64,000 bases of DNA, from the NCBI RefSeq assembly GCF_900104555.1, contig NZ_FNJU01000006.1, positions 92,317 through 156,316 of the forward strand, read 5' to 3'. Numbering within the stretch: position 1 is the stretch's first letter; each line of letters starts with the position of its first letter. This DNA is from Litchfieldia salsa (GTDB lineage: Bacteria; Bacillota; Bacilli; Bacillales; Bacillaceae_L). Positions 52,075-61,342 of this stretch are shown here, piece after piece. The position numbers and the translations under genes were made by a program. The notes under the pieces were generated by a model, which was not told the DNA's origin, made no database searches, and worked only from the letters and a program-made list of their open reading frames with translations.

Positions 52075-53706
52075 GTGGAACTTGATGTTCAGAAGATGAT
52101 ATTTGAGTTTGTTGGTGGACTCGGTATTTTCCTATTCGGGATAAAATACATGGGTGATGGTTTGCAAAAGTCGGCTGGTGATAAGCTTAGAGACATTCTT
52201 GACCGCTTTACAACAAACCCGTTAATGGGTGTATTAGCAGGTATTTTTGTTACCATATTGCTTCAAACAAGTAGTGGAACAACTGTTATCACTGTTGGGT
52301 TAGTCAGTGCAGGGTTTATGAATTTAAAACAAGCCATTGGTGTCATTATGGGTGCAAATATTGGTACAACTGTTACTGCATTTATTATTGGTATTAAAAT
52401 AAGCGACTATGCATTACCTATTATTGCTGTTGGTGCTGTTTTACTGTTTTTCTTTAAGAATAAAAGAGTTCACAACCTTGGACAAATGGTCTTTGGATTT
52501 GGTGCATTATTCTTAGGTTTAGAAATGATGGGAGATGGAATGAAACCTCTCCGTGGTTTAGAAGCATTTCATGATTTAACGGTTAGTATGAGTACAAACC
52601 CAATACTTGGAGTAGTCATTGGTACGGTATTTACAGTTATTGTACAAAGTTCTAGTGCAACAATTGGAATTTTACAGGAATTATTTGGACAAGGACTAGT
52701 TACTTTAGATGCTGCACTTCCTGTTTTATTCGGTGATAATATCGGAACAACTATTACTGCTGTATTAGCATCAATTGGAGCTACTGTGGCTGCTAGAAGA
52801 GCTGCATTAACACATGTTATTTTCAACTTAATAGGTACAGCCATTTTCTTATTATTACTACAACCATTTACTGGACTAGTTGAATCAATTAAAAGTGGCC
52901 TAAGTTTGAACGAAGAAATGACAATCGCTTTTGCACACGGGATTTTTAATACAACGAATACAATTGTTCAATTGCCGTTTATCGGAGTTTTAGCATATAT
53001 TGTGACGAAGTTAATCCCTGGTGACGATTCGGCTATAGAATATAAAGCAAAGCATTTAGACCCTAATTTTATTGAACAGTCTCCTTCTATTGCATTAGGA
53101 CAAGCAAAAGAAGAAGTGATTAGAATGGGACAATTTGCTTCAATTGGTTTAGAAGAGTCAAATAATTATTTGAAAACTCGATCACAAAAACATGCAGATA
53201 TGGGTTTACAGTTAGAGGATGCAATTAATAATCTTGATCGCAAAATTACAGATTACCTTGTACTTTTATCGTCAGCTCCATTATCTGTCGCTGAATCAGA
53301 AGAACATTCAATTTTGATGGACACAGTTCGTGATATTGAGCGAATTGGTGATCATTTTGAAAATGTAATTGAATTGGTTGACCATCAGATTAACAATAAA
53401 TTAAAGTTAACAGATGGTGCAATGTCTGACTTAGAATCAATGTTTGAATTGACGATTTCGACAGTTAAACAGGCAATTCTAGCCCTAGAGAATAATGATA
53501 AAGATGCAGCACGTGAGGTAGTTACTAAGGAAGACCAAATTGATACAATGGAACGCACATTACGTAAAAAACACATTTTGCGTATTAACGAAGGTGAATG
53601 CACTGGTGCATCTGGTATCGTGTTTGTAGATATCATTAGTAATCTTGAACGTGTTGGCGACCATGCAGTGAATATTGCAGAGGCTGTTTTGGGCGAGAGT
53701 AATTGA
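52075..53706 (+). CDS. Na/Pi cotransporter with PhoU-like domain (NptA family)
   Basis: 543-aa PNaS family transporter: ~8 transmembrane segments (~10-310) with the paired motifs LLQTSSGTTVI/GANIGTT and IVQSSSATIGI/FGDNIGTT, then a cytosolic PhoU-like helical domain (~345-540: RDIERIGDHFENVIELVDH and ISNLERVGDHAVNIAEAV). The PhoU-like tail is absent from the YqeW paralogue at 15885. GTG 52075 is preceded by AGGGG. B. subtilis does not have this gene here, as far as I recall. The Pho box at 51976 suggests phosphate-starvation control. Confidence 0.88.
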   Translation: MELDVQKMIFEFVGGLGIFLFGIKYMGDGLQKSAGDKLRDILDRFTTNPLMGVLAGIFVTILLQTSSGTTVITVGLVSAGFMNLKQAIGVIMGANIGTTVTAFIIGIKISDYALPIIAVGAVLLFFFKNKRVHNLGQMVFGFGALFLGLEMMGDGMKPLRGLEAFHDLTVSMSTNPILGVVIGTVFTVIVQSSSATIGILQELFGQGLVTLDAALPVLFGDNIGTTITAVLASIGATVAARRAALTHVIFNLIGTAIFLLLLQPFTGLVESIKSGLSLNEEMTIAFAHGIFNTTNTIVQLPFIGVLAYIVTKLIPGDDSAIEYKAKHLDPNFIEQSPSIALGQAKEEVIRMGQFASIGLEESNNYLKTRSQKHADMGLQLEDAINNLDRKITDYLVLLSSAPLSVAESEEHSILMDTVRDIERIGDHFENVIELVDHQINNKLKLTDGAMSDLESMFELTISTVKQAILALENNDKDAAREVVTKEDQIDTMERTLRKKHILRINEGECTGASGIVFVDIISNLERVGDHAVNIAEAVLGESN

Positions 53707-53734
53707 TAAGTACTTCATCATAACGATATAATAA

Positions 53735-53766
53735 ATACAAGGGGATTCTAGCCCTTGTATTTTTTT
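53735..53766 (+). terminator. Terminator after the NptA-family gene
   Basis: ATACAAGGG and CCCTTGTAT around GATTCTAG, followed by TTTTTT. Confidence 0.88.
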
Positions 53767-53793
53767 ATCCTTATAATAGGAGGAATAGAATAG

Positions 53794-54276
53794 ATGGACA
53801 TCTTATATTGGAGTATTATTATCGTTCTTTTCATTATTTCTTTTGTTGGACTAATATTTCCTATCATTCCTGGTGTTCTTTTCTTGGTAGGAGGATTTAT
53901 CGTTTATGGGTTTATTTATGGGTTTGAACATTATTCATGGATATTTTGGGTTATTCAAGGCTTATTCTTTGTTTTATTAATGCTTGCAGATTACCTGGCA
54001 AACCTATTTGGTGTTAAGAAGTTTGGTGGAAGTAGTGCAGCTATATGGGGAAGCACAATTGGGTTGTTAGTAGGACCCTTTTTAATTCCTGGAATAGGTA
54101 TATTGATTGGTCCTTTCCTTGGTGCGATTATTGCTGAACTTATTGTACATAAAAAAACACTTCGCACAGCTGTGAAGATAGGGGTTGGTTCTCTAATTGG
54201 TTTTCTTAGTGGAACACTGGCAAAGGGGATTATCCAAACAATCATGATTGTTTATTTTTTTATTGTCGTTCTTTAA
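53794..54276 (+). CDS. yqgC: DUF456 family membrane protein YqgC
   Basis: 160 aa with three to four hydrophobic segments and the [45 protein letters not shown] and [11 protein letters not shown] blocks of DUF456. It holds the yqgC position just upstream of sodA. Shine-Dalgarno ATAGGAGG. Function unknown. The 177-bp gap to sodA (54277-54453) should contain the sodA promoter, but no good hexamer pair was found. Confidence 0.85.
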   Translation: MDILYWSIIIVLFIISFVGLIFPIIPGVLFLVGGFIVYGFIYGFEHYSWIFWVIQGLFFVLLMLADYLANLFGVKKFGGSSAAIWGSTIGLLVGPFLIPGIGILIGPFLGAIIAELIVHKKTLRTAVKIGVGSLIGFLSGTLAKGIIQTIMIVYFFIVVL

Positions 54277-54453
54277 TACCTTATAAAGAATAGTGAACTG
54301 TGTCATTGGTTATTTTAAAGATGTTGATGCTTAATAATTGAAACTTATTGGCAAATTTGGTAATCTATTTTTGACGGACTTATTAAACATTTATGTTTAG
54401 AATGTTTTTGATTAGTTCTAATCGGGTACATAATTAAGAGGAGGAGATTTAAC

Positions 54454-55059
54454 ATGGCTTACGAATTACCACAATTACCTTATGCATACGATGCATTAGA
54501 ACCACACATTGACAAAGAGACAATGAACATTCACCACACTAAGCATCACAATACGTATATCTCAAACGTAAATGCGGCTTTAGAAGGAAGCGAGCTTCTT
54601 AACAAATCTGTAGAAGAACTAATTTCAGATCTTGATGCTGTTCCTGCAGAAAAACGTACTGCTGTACGTAACAATGCTGGTGGACACGCTAACCACAGCT
54701 TGTTCTGGACAATTCTTTCGCCAAACGGTGGAGGAGAACCTACTGGTGAGCTTGCTGATGCAATCAACAGTAAATTTGGAAGCTTCGCAGCATTCAAAGA
54801 AGAATTTGCAAAAGCTGCGGCTACACGCTTCGGTTCTGGTTGGGCATGGCTTGCTGTGAACAACGGCGAACTAGAAGTAACTAGCACACCTAACCAAGAT
54901 TCACCATTAATGGAAGGTAAAACTCCAATTCTTGGTGTAGACGTTTGGGAGCATGCTTACTACTTAAACTACCAAAATCGTCGTCCTGATTATGTTGCTG
55001 CATTCTTCAATGTAGTTAACTGGGATGAAGTTTCAAAGCGTTTCGCTGCTGCGAAATAA
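54454..55059 (+). CDS. sodA: Superoxide dismutase (Mn)
   Basis: Converts superoxide to hydrogen peroxide and oxygen. The 201-aa product has metal ligands in [12 protein letters not shown] (His), NHSLFW (His) and [11 protein letters not shown] (Asp and His). GGHANH and WAWL context residues are typical of Mn-type Bacillus SodA. Strong AGGAGGAG Shine-Dalgarno. Monocistronic, with terminator at 55073. Confidence 0.97.
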   Translation: MAYELPQLPYAYDALEPHIDKETMNIHHTKHHNTYISNVNAALEGSELLNKSVEELISDLDAVPAEKRTAVRNNAGGHANHSLFWTILSPNGGGEPTGELADAINSKFGSFAAFKEEFAKAAATRFGSGWAWLAVNNGELEVTSTPNQDSPLMEGKTPILGVDVWEHAYYLNYQNRRPDYVAAFFNVVNWDEVSKRFAAAK

Positions 55060-55072
55060 TAACCAATAGATC

Positions 55073-55103
55073 AAAACCAGAGGAGCAATCCTCTGGTTTT
55101 TTT
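55073..55103 (+). terminator. Terminator after sodA
   Basis: AAAACCAGAGGA and TCCTCTGGTTTT around GCAA, followed by TTT. Confidence 0.92.
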
Positions 55104-55270
55104 GTTTCAAACTAAGTTATATGGAATGAGTGTGGTCCGAGCGAATGCAAATTACACAAAATAAAAAAGTTTTTACTGTAAAAAACATGTAAATGATAAT
55201 TCCCTTAACCTGAATATCTACAATCCCTTTTTGACAGACTAGTTAGTAGATAAAAAAGGGGAGTCTGCTC

Positions 55271-56560
55271 ATGTTTTCGTTTAAAAAGGTAATTGGGAAT
55301 ATCGATACAAGCAAGGATTTGGTATTACTCCTTGTAATTGGAGGACTATATTCACTTAGTATTGCATTATCTAATACCTTCGTGAATGTTTACTTATGGA
55401 AACAGTCTGGAGAATTTCTTGATTTAGGGATTTATAATTTATCTGTTGTGATTATGCAGCCCATTACATTTATTCTCGCAGGTCGTTTGGCCAAGAAGAT
55501 CGATCGAGTTTTAGTCTTAAGACTAGGTGTTTCATCCCTTGCTATTTTCTTCATTACGGTTTTGGTAATTGGTGAAAATGCTTCCCAATTTTTAATTTTA
55601 TTGGGAGGGATTTTAGGAGTTGGCTATGGATTTTATTGGTTAGCGTTTAATGTATTAACCTTTGAAATAACAGAGCCAGATACACGAGACTTCTTTAATG
55701 GGTTTTTAGGGATATTATCTTCCTTTGCTGGTATGGTTGGTCCAATATTAGCGGGATTTATTATTCATTCAATGAAGGAGTTTACAGGTTATACTGTCAT
55801 ATTTGGTATCTCATTAGCATTATTCGCAGGTGCTGTCATTTTAAGTTTCTTCTTAAAAAGAAGAAAGGCGACAGGTAACTTTCTGTTTAGGAGAATTATC
55901 AAAGAGCGTCAGAATAATTATAATTGGAAAATGGTTACAAATGCTCACTTTTTCCAAGGATTACGTGAAGGAACGTTTGTATTTGTCATTACTGTTTTTG
56001 TTTTTATTGAAACAGGTAGTGAGTTAGCACTTGGGAAATTTGGACTTGTTAATTCTGGAGTTTCTTTTTTAATGTACTATATCGCAACTAGAGTAATAAA
56101 GAAGCACTTTCGAAAGAAGTCAATTCTACTTGGTGGCTTGTTAGTATATGCAGCAATCTTTTTAATTTTATTCGATGTTACGTATACACGTCTAATTATC
56201 TATGCTGTTGTAATAGCCATTGGATATCCATTTTTACTTGTGCCTTATGTATCACTAACATATGATGTCATCGGTAAGGGATGGAAGGCAGCTGAAATGA
56301 GAATCGAGTATATTGTTGTAAGAGAGTTGTTTTTAAATCTCGGGAGAATTGTATCCATTCTTGCTTTTATAGGTGCAATAACATTTTTTGATCAAGAGAA
56401 AAGCATTCCGATTTTATTAGGAGTTGTAGGTGCAGGACATGCAGTCATTTACTTTTTCATTCGTAAGATTAAATTTGATAAAGATCATACTGAGGCCGTT
56501 CATCCAAAGTCTATTTCAAAAACAAAATTGGTTGAAGGTGACGGTGGATCGACTGCATAA
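55271..56560 (+). CDS. yqgE: MFS transporter YqgE
   Basis: 429-aa major facilitator superfamily protein with twelve predicted helices and a loop of charged residues around 195-215 (FFLKRRKATGNFLF). It sits between sodA and pbpA as yqgE does in B. subtilis. Substrate unknown. ATG 55271 follows AAAAGGGGAG. The 55106-55270 leader shows a TTGACA at ~55232 without a matching -10; promoter not assigned. Confidence 0.88.
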   Translation: MFSFKKVIGNIDTSKDLVLLLVIGGLYSLSIALSNTFVNVYLWKQSGEFLDLGIYNLSVVIMQPITFILAGRLAKKIDRVLVLRLGVSSLAIFFITVLVIGENASQFLILLGGILGVGYGFYWLAFNVLTFEITEPDTRDFFNGFLGILSSFAGMVGPILAGFIIHSMKEFTGYTVIFGISLALFAGAVILSFFLKRRKATGNFLFRRIIKERQNNYNWKMVTNAHFFQGLREGTFVFVITVFVFIETGSELALGKFGLVNSGVSFLMYYIATRVIKKHFRKKSILLGGLLVYAAIFLILFDVTYTRLIIYAVVIAIGYPFLLVPYVSLTYDVIGKGWKAAEMRIEYIVVRELFLNLGRIVSILAFIGAITFFDQEKSIPILLGVVGAGHAVIYFFIRKIKFDKDHTEAVHPKSISKTKLVEGDGGSTA

Positions 56561-56615
56561 TGGGTCTTTTTACTGCTGGAAAGAATATATATTTTCCTTT
56601 ACAATAAGAAAGAGA

Positions 56616-56645
56616 TGGGCACCTATTTCATCTAGGTGTCTTTTT
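56616..56645 (+). terminator. Terminator after yqgE
   Basis: GGCACCTA and TAGGTGTC around TTTCATC, followed by TTTTT. Confidence 0.8.
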
Positions 56646-56700
56646 GTATGAAAAATAGGTATGATAAAAGTATAAATTATGATTGAAGGTAGTTGGTGAG

Positions 56701-58845
56701 ATGCGAAATACAAATTTTAATAATCCTAATGCAAAGAAGGAAAATGTAAAGAAAACCAAAAAAACGCAGGTACCCTTGCGTTTGAATATTCTATTTTTCC
56801 TAGTGTTTGTTTTATTCTCGGCACTGATTCTTCGCCTTGGTGTTGTGCAAATTGTAAATGGTGAAAGCTACCAAGAGGAAGTTGATCGGACAGAAAATAA
56901 AACCGTTAGTACACCTGTTCCTCGTGGGAAAATTTATGATCGATATGACCGTACAATTGTCGATAATGAGCCATTAAATGCAATTACCTATACACGTGCT
57001 CAAGGTGTTTCACAACAGGAATTATTAAAGGTTGCACGTGATCTTGCGAATCTGATTGATATGAAACCCGAAAAATTTACTGAAAAGTTAACAGACCGAG
57101 ATCTTAAGGATTTCTGGTTAGTATCAAATCCAGAGGAAGCTAAGGAGAAGCTGACAGATAAAGATATAAAAGATCTTACAAATAGTGAGCAATACCAACT
57201 TCAGCTTGAGAGAATAACCGAAGAAGAAATTAAGTCAATTATAGACAATATTGATGAATTAGAAGTAGCTGCGATTTTTAGGGAAATGAATAAAGGGTAT
57301 ACCTTAACACCACAAATCGTTAAAAATGTCGATGTAACTCCGAAGGAATATGCGATAGTTAGTGAAAACTTGGAAGAACTTCCTGGAGTTGGCACAATGG
57401 TTGATTGGGAACGCAAATACACATATGATTCAACATTGCGATCCATTCTAGGGAAAACAACTACATCTGACGAAGGGTTGCCAGCTGAAAAGCTTGATTA
57501 TTACCTTGCAAGAGGGTACAACAGAAATGACCGTGTGGGCAAAAGCTATTTAGAAGAGCAGTATGAAGAGGTACTAAGTGGGCAAAAGGCGATTGTTGAG
57601 AATATTACTCAGGGCCATACACTTTTAGATACAAATGTAATTTCAGATGGCCAACGCGGTGGTGATCTAGTTCTGACAATTGATATGGACCTTCAACAAG
57701 CAGTTGAGGAGATCATTGAGAAACATTTAGCTGCAGCTAAGAGATTACCTGATCATCCTTATTTGGATCGTGCGTTTGTCGTAATGATGGACCCAAACAC
57801 TGGTGAAGTATTAACAATGGCAGGGAAAAAATATGTGGTGAAGAATGGCAAAGTTGAATTTCAAGATTTTGCATTAGGGGCAATGAATACTGCCTATGAA
57901 ATGGGATCAGCAGTTAAAGGCGCGACTGTCTTAACTGGTTACCAAACAGGTGTGATTCAACCTTATACTCATTTATATGATGAGCCAATCAAAATTAAAG
58001 ATACGCCTATTAAAAAGTCCTACACTAATATGGGATCTGTAAATGATCTTACTGCCCTTAGGAGATCATCAAATGTGTATATGTTTAGAGTTGCTATGGG
58101 GATAGCAGGAGCAACTTATCGATACAATCAGCCACTTCGGATCGGTGAAGATGCTTTTACAACGATTCGTAGACATTTTAATCAATTTGGCTTGGGAGTT
58201 AAAACAGGAATTGATTTACCTGGAGAAACAGCAGGTTTAACGGGGGGAGAAGTAAAGCCTGGACAATTATTGGACTTATCGATTGGGCAATATGATACCT
58301 ATACTCCTTTACAAATGGCACAATATGTTTCCACTATTGCTAATGGGGGATATAGAATGCAGCCGAAGATTGTAAAAGAAGTCAGACAACCAACATTAGA
58401 ACAAGATGAAATTGGTCCGATATTGAAACCTTTCGAACCAACTATTCTTAATAGAATTGACATGAATGATCGATATATCTCTCAAGTTCAGGAAGGCTTT
58501 AGACAAGTCATGCAAGAATCCGGAGGGACAGCTGTTGGGAAATTTGGTAATAAATCATATAACCCAGCAGGTAAAACAGGTACAGCACAATCAGTTTATT
58601 TTAATAGTGAAACAGGATTTTCAACTAAATCATGGAATTTGACTCTTGTTGGTTATGCTCCACATGATAATCCAGAGGTCGCATTCTCAGTTGTTGTACC
58701 ATGGGTTTATCAAAATAAGAGTAACTATGATATTAACAATTTGATTGGAGCAGAAATCTTGGATAAATATTTCGAATTAAAAACAAAAAATAGATCCGTA
58801 ACACCTGTATCTGAGACTCCAGAACAAAATCAAACAAATGAATAA
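56701..58845 (+). CDS. pbpA: Penicillin-binding protein 2A (class B transpeptidase)
   Basis: Monofunctional transpeptidase for lateral-wall elongation and spore outgrowth. The ~714-aa product has a cytosolic basic N-terminus, a membrane anchor (~33-53), a dimerisation domain (~60-320) beginning VPRGKIYDRYDR, and the transpeptidase domain. Its SxxK motif is SAVKGATVL, SxN is RSSNVYM and KTG is AGKTGTAQ. ATG 56701 corresponds to the homologue start; TTG 56683 in frame is an alternative. Ends with an Asn/Gln/Glu-rich tail. Confidence 0.95.
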   Translation: MRNTNFNNPNAKKENVKKTKKTQVPLRLNILFFLVFVLFSALILRLGVVQIVNGESYQEEVDRTENKTVSTPVPRGKIYDRYDRTIVDNEPLNAITYTRAQGVSQQELLKVARDLANLIDMKPEKFTEKLTDRDLKDFWLVSNPEEAKEKLTDKDIKDLTNSEQYQLQLERITEEEIKSIIDNIDELEVAAIFREMNKGYTLTPQIVKNVDVTPKEYAIVSENLEELPGVGTMVDWERKYTYDSTLRSILGKTTTSDEGLPAEKLDYYLARGYNRNDRVGKSYLEEQYEEVLSGQKAIVENITQGHTLLDTNVISDGQRGGDLVLTIDMDLQQAVEEIIEKHLAAAKRLPDHPYLDRAFVVMMDPNTGEVLTMAGKKYVVKNGKVEFQDFALGAMNTAYEMGSAVKGATVLTGYQTGVIQPYTHLYDEPIKIKDTPIKKSYTNMGSVNDLTALRRSSNVYMFRVAMGIAGATYRYNQPLRIGEDAFTTIRRHFNQFGLGVKTGIDLPGETAGLTGGEVKPGQLLDLSIGQYDTYTPLQMAQYVSTIANGGYRMQPKIVKEVRQPTLEQDEIGPILKPFEPTILNRIDMNDRYISQVQEGFRQVMQESGGTAVGKFGNKSYNPAGKTGTAQSVYFNSETGFSTKSWNLTLVGYAPHDNPEVAFSVVVPWVYQNKSNYDINNLIGAEILDKYFELKTKNRSVTPVSETPEQNQTNE

Positions 58846-58850
58846 TATAG

Positions 58851-58886
58851 AAACTCAGTGAAGACAAAGTTCACTGAGTTTTTTTG
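58851..58886 (+). terminator. Terminator after pbpA
   Basis: AAACTCAGTGAA and TTCACTGAGTTT around GACAAAG, followed by TTTTT. Confidence 0.9.
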
Positions 58887-58924
58887 CTAGTTCTCGACAT
58901 GTTTTGTGAAAATATATACATATT

Positions 58925-58988
58925 TTTACAAAAGTTTACAAAACCTTTACGTTTAATTCAAACCTCGTTAACGTTCCGCCCTTATTCT
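58925..58988 (+). promoter_or_regulatory. Pho box and promoter of the first pstS
   Basis: PhoP-type hexamers TTTACA (58925), TTTACA (58935), TTTACG (58946) and TTCAAA (58957) at 10-11 bp spacing, followed by a -10-like TATTCT (58983). The stretch TTTACAAAACCTTTAC and a CTGTAGGACAAA 59 bp after it are repeated at identical spacing before the second pstS. Confidence 0.75.
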
Positions 58989-59039
58989 ATTACCTGTAGG
59001 ACAAAACAAGAAACGAAAAAATAGGGGGAACTAAACAGT

Positions 59040-60053
59040 ATGAAAAACGTAAGAAATCTATTATTATTCTTAGCAATGCTATCTATGGTTTTATTCGCAG
59101 CCGCTTGCTCAAATGGAGAAGAGACAACAACTACAGATAAAGAAGAAACTGGTACAGAGACAACTGAAAATACAGAAACTACAGAAGATGCGAAGGCTGA
59201 ATTAGAAGGAAGTGTAGTAGTTGACGGATCAGGTACTGTATATCCTTTAATGGCGAAACTAGCTGAAAATTATATGACAAACGAACAAGAAAATGTGTCA
59301 GTAGAAGTAAGTCGTGCTGGAACAAGTGCAGGATTTAAGAAATTTCTAGTAGAAGAAAACGGAACTGATTTTAATGATGCTTCTAGACAAATTAAAGATG
59401 AAGAAAAAGCGTTAGCTGAAGAACTTGGATTAACTGTTAAAGAATTAAAGGTAGCTTTAGACGGTCTGACAATTGTTATCAATCCTGAAAATGATTGGGC
59501 TGCAGAGTTAACACAACAAGAAGTAATTGATATATTCTTAGCAAGTGCTGGTAAGAAGAAATGGTCAGATGTTCGCTCAGATTTCCCTGATGAAGAAATT
59601 AAAACTTATGGCCCTAACGAAAACCATGGAACATATGAATTCTTCTTTGAAAATATTCTTGATGAGCAAGATTTAGTAGAAAGTATTAATCTTCAACAGG
59701 ACTATTCAACACTTGTTGATTTAGTATCAAAAGATAAGAATGGAATTGCATTCTTCGGATTTGGTTACTATGTTAATAATAAAGATAAATTACAAGCTGT
59801 AAAGGTTGACTTTGGTAAAGGTGCTATTGAGCCTTCACTTGATACAATCAAAGAAGATGGAGATTATGCACCATTTACTCGCCCAGTATTCACTTACTTA
59901 AATGAAGAAAATGCAAAAGCAAAACCAGAAGTTTTAGATTTCGCAATCTATGCAATGAAAAACGCAGCTGAAATAGCATCTGAAACTGGATTTGCACCAC
60001 TAACTGATGCAGAGTTACAAGAATCTGTATCATACTTAGAAGGATTAAAGTAA
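59040..60053 (+). CDS. pstS: Phosphate ABC transporter substrate-binding lipoprotein PstS (copy 1)
   Basis: High-affinity phosphate-binding protein anchored outside the membrane. 337 aa; signal peptide with lipobox FAAAC, Cys at residue 23. A Thr/Glu-rich linker (~25-55) is followed by a type II periplasmic-binding fold with the phosphate motifs DGSGTVYPLMA and SRAGTSAGFKKF. Very similar to the next gene over the whole binding domain; the linker is longer here. Shine-Dalgarno GGGGG. It has its own Pho box and terminator. Confidence 0.96.
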   Translation: MKNVRNLLLFLAMLSMVLFAAACSNGEETTTTDKEETGTETTENTETTEDAKAELEGSVVVDGSGTVYPLMAKLAENYMTNEQENVSVEVSRAGTSAGFKKFLVEENGTDFNDASRQIKDEEKALAEELGLTVKELKVALDGLTIVINPENDWAAELTQQEVIDIFLASAGKKKWSDVRSDFPDEEIKTYGPNENHGTYEFFFENILDEQDLVESINLQQDYSTLVDLVSKDKNGIAFFGFGYYVNNKDKLQAVKVDFGKGAIEPSLDTIKEDGDYAPFTRPVFTYLNEENAKAKPEVLDFAIYAMKNAAEIASETGFAPLTDAELQESVSYLEGLK

Positions 60054-60093
60054 ATTAAAAAATAGGGTGCCTAGCACCAAAAATATTAATTAA

Positions 60094-60135
60094 AAGTCTA
60101 ACACTTGTTAAGAATATATAGTGTTAGGCTTTTTA
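60094..60135 (+). terminator. Terminator after pstS copy 1
   Basis: AGTCTAACACT pairs with AGTGTTAGGCT, followed by TTTT. A small GGTGC/GCACC palindrome (60065-60077) precedes it. Confidence 0.8.
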
Positions 60136-60186
60136 TTATGTAAAAATAACCATATTTCAACAAACTAATACAAATTACTTCACAAA

Positions 60187-60240
60187 TTTACAAAACCTTT
60201 ACAAATGGTTAATTGTTAATTAATAAATTAAGTTTATATT
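60187..60240 (+). promoter_or_regulatory. Pho box and promoter of the second pstS
   Basis: TTTACA (60187), TTTACA (60198) and TTAATT (60209) at 11-bp spacing, with weaker TTCACA-like matches upstream (about 60166-60184). TATATT (60235-60240) is the -10 candidate, at the same distance as in copy 1 (48 bp from the shared TTTACA). Confidence 0.72.
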
Positions 60241-60290
60241 TAGTTCTGTAGGACAAATTAAGAAAAACACCTTTAGGGGGAATCTCAGAA

Positions 60291-61238
60291 ATGAAGAAAG
60301 CAAAAAACCTGTTATTACTAGTAGTGATGTCTGCAGTTGTTGTATTTACAGCAGCATGTGGATCAGATGGAGATGCAACAGGTTCTGAATTAGAAGGAAG
60401 TGTTGTTGTTGATGGATCAGGTACTGTATATCCATTGATGGCAAGATTAGCTGAAGACTATATGGTAAATGAACAAGAAAACGTATCTGTTGAAGTAAGC
60501 CGTGCAGGAACAAGTGCTGGATTCAAGAAATTCCTAGCAGAAGGTGGAACAGATTTTAATAACGCTTCTCGTCATATTAAAGAAGAAGAAATTGCTACAG
60601 CTGAAGAGCTAGGTTTATCAGTAAAGGAACTTAAAGTAGCTTTAGATGGTATTACTATGGTTATTAATAAAGAAAATGATTGGGCTACTGAATTAACACA
60701 ACAAGAAGTAATTGATATTTTCCTTGCGAGTGCTGGCAAGAAGAACTGGTCAGATATTCGTCCGGATTTTCCAAATAAACCTATTACAACATATGGACCA
60801 AATGAAAACCATGGAACATACGAATTCTTTTTCGAGAGTATTCTTGATGAACAAGATCTAGTAGGTGGAATTAATTTACAACAAGATTATTCAACACTAG
60901 TTGACCTAGTATCAAAGGACAAGAATGCAATTGGGTTCTTCGGTTTTGGATATTATGTTAATAACCAAGATAAGTTAACAGCTGTTAATATTGATTTCGG
61001 GAATGGTCCAGTAGAACCATCATTAGAAACAATTAAAGAAGATGGAGCATATGCCCCATTTACTCGTCCTGTTTTTACTTATCTAAACGAAGACAATGCA
61101 AAAGCACAACCGCAAGTATTGGATTTTGCAATCTATGCCCTTAACAATGCTGCAACAGCTGCTGAGGAAACAGGATTTGCTCCATTAACAGAAGCTGAAT
61201 TAGCAGAACAAGCAGAGTATTTAGAGAGCTTAAAATAA
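60291..61238 (+). CDS. pstS: Phosphate ABC transporter substrate-binding lipoprotein PstS (copy 2)
   Basis: 315-aa paralogue of the preceding pstS: lipobox TAAC with Cys at residue 23, a short linker (~24-33), then the same binding domain with DGSGTVYPLMA, SRAGTSAGFKKF and NGPVEPSL. Residues differ at many surface positions (e.g. ITMVINKENDW against LTIVINPENDW), so it is not a recent perfect copy. A weak hairpin (61251-61280) follows before pstC. Confidence 0.96.
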   Translation: MKKAKNLLLLVVMSAVVVFTAACGSDGDATGSELEGSVVVDGSGTVYPLMARLAEDYMVNEQENVSVEVSRAGTSAGFKKFLAEGGTDFNNASRHIKEEEIATAEELGLSVKELKVALDGITMVINKENDWATELTQQEVIDIFLASAGKKNWSDIRPDFPNKPITTYGPNENHGTYEFFFESILDEQDLVGGINLQQDYSTLVDLVSKDKNAIGFFGFGYYVNNQDKLTAVNIDFGNGPVEPSLETIKEDGAYAPFTRPVFTYLNEDNAKAQPQVLDFAIYALNNAATAAEETGFAPLTEAELAEQAEYLESLK

Positions 61239-61250
61239 AGAATCAGTAGG

Positions 61251-61280
61251 GAGGTGAGAACTCTTAAGAATCTCATCTTC
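61251..61280 (+). terminator. Weak stem-loop between pstS copy 2 and pstC (attenuator?)
   Basis: GAGGTGAGA can pair with TCTCATCTT (two G-U pairs) around ACTCTTAAGAA. There is no long T-run. Such partial stops after pstS would keep the binding protein more abundant than the permease. Confidence 0.5.
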
Positions 61281-61342
61281 TTACTATTTATTTAGATTTT
61301 CCTCAGTCACTATACATAGAGGATGAAAGGGGTATTCCATTA

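Noticed and set aside
55220-55262. TTGACA as promoter of yqgE
   Set aside because: No acceptable -10 element at 16-18 bp, and the hexamer lies only ~35 bp from the start codon.
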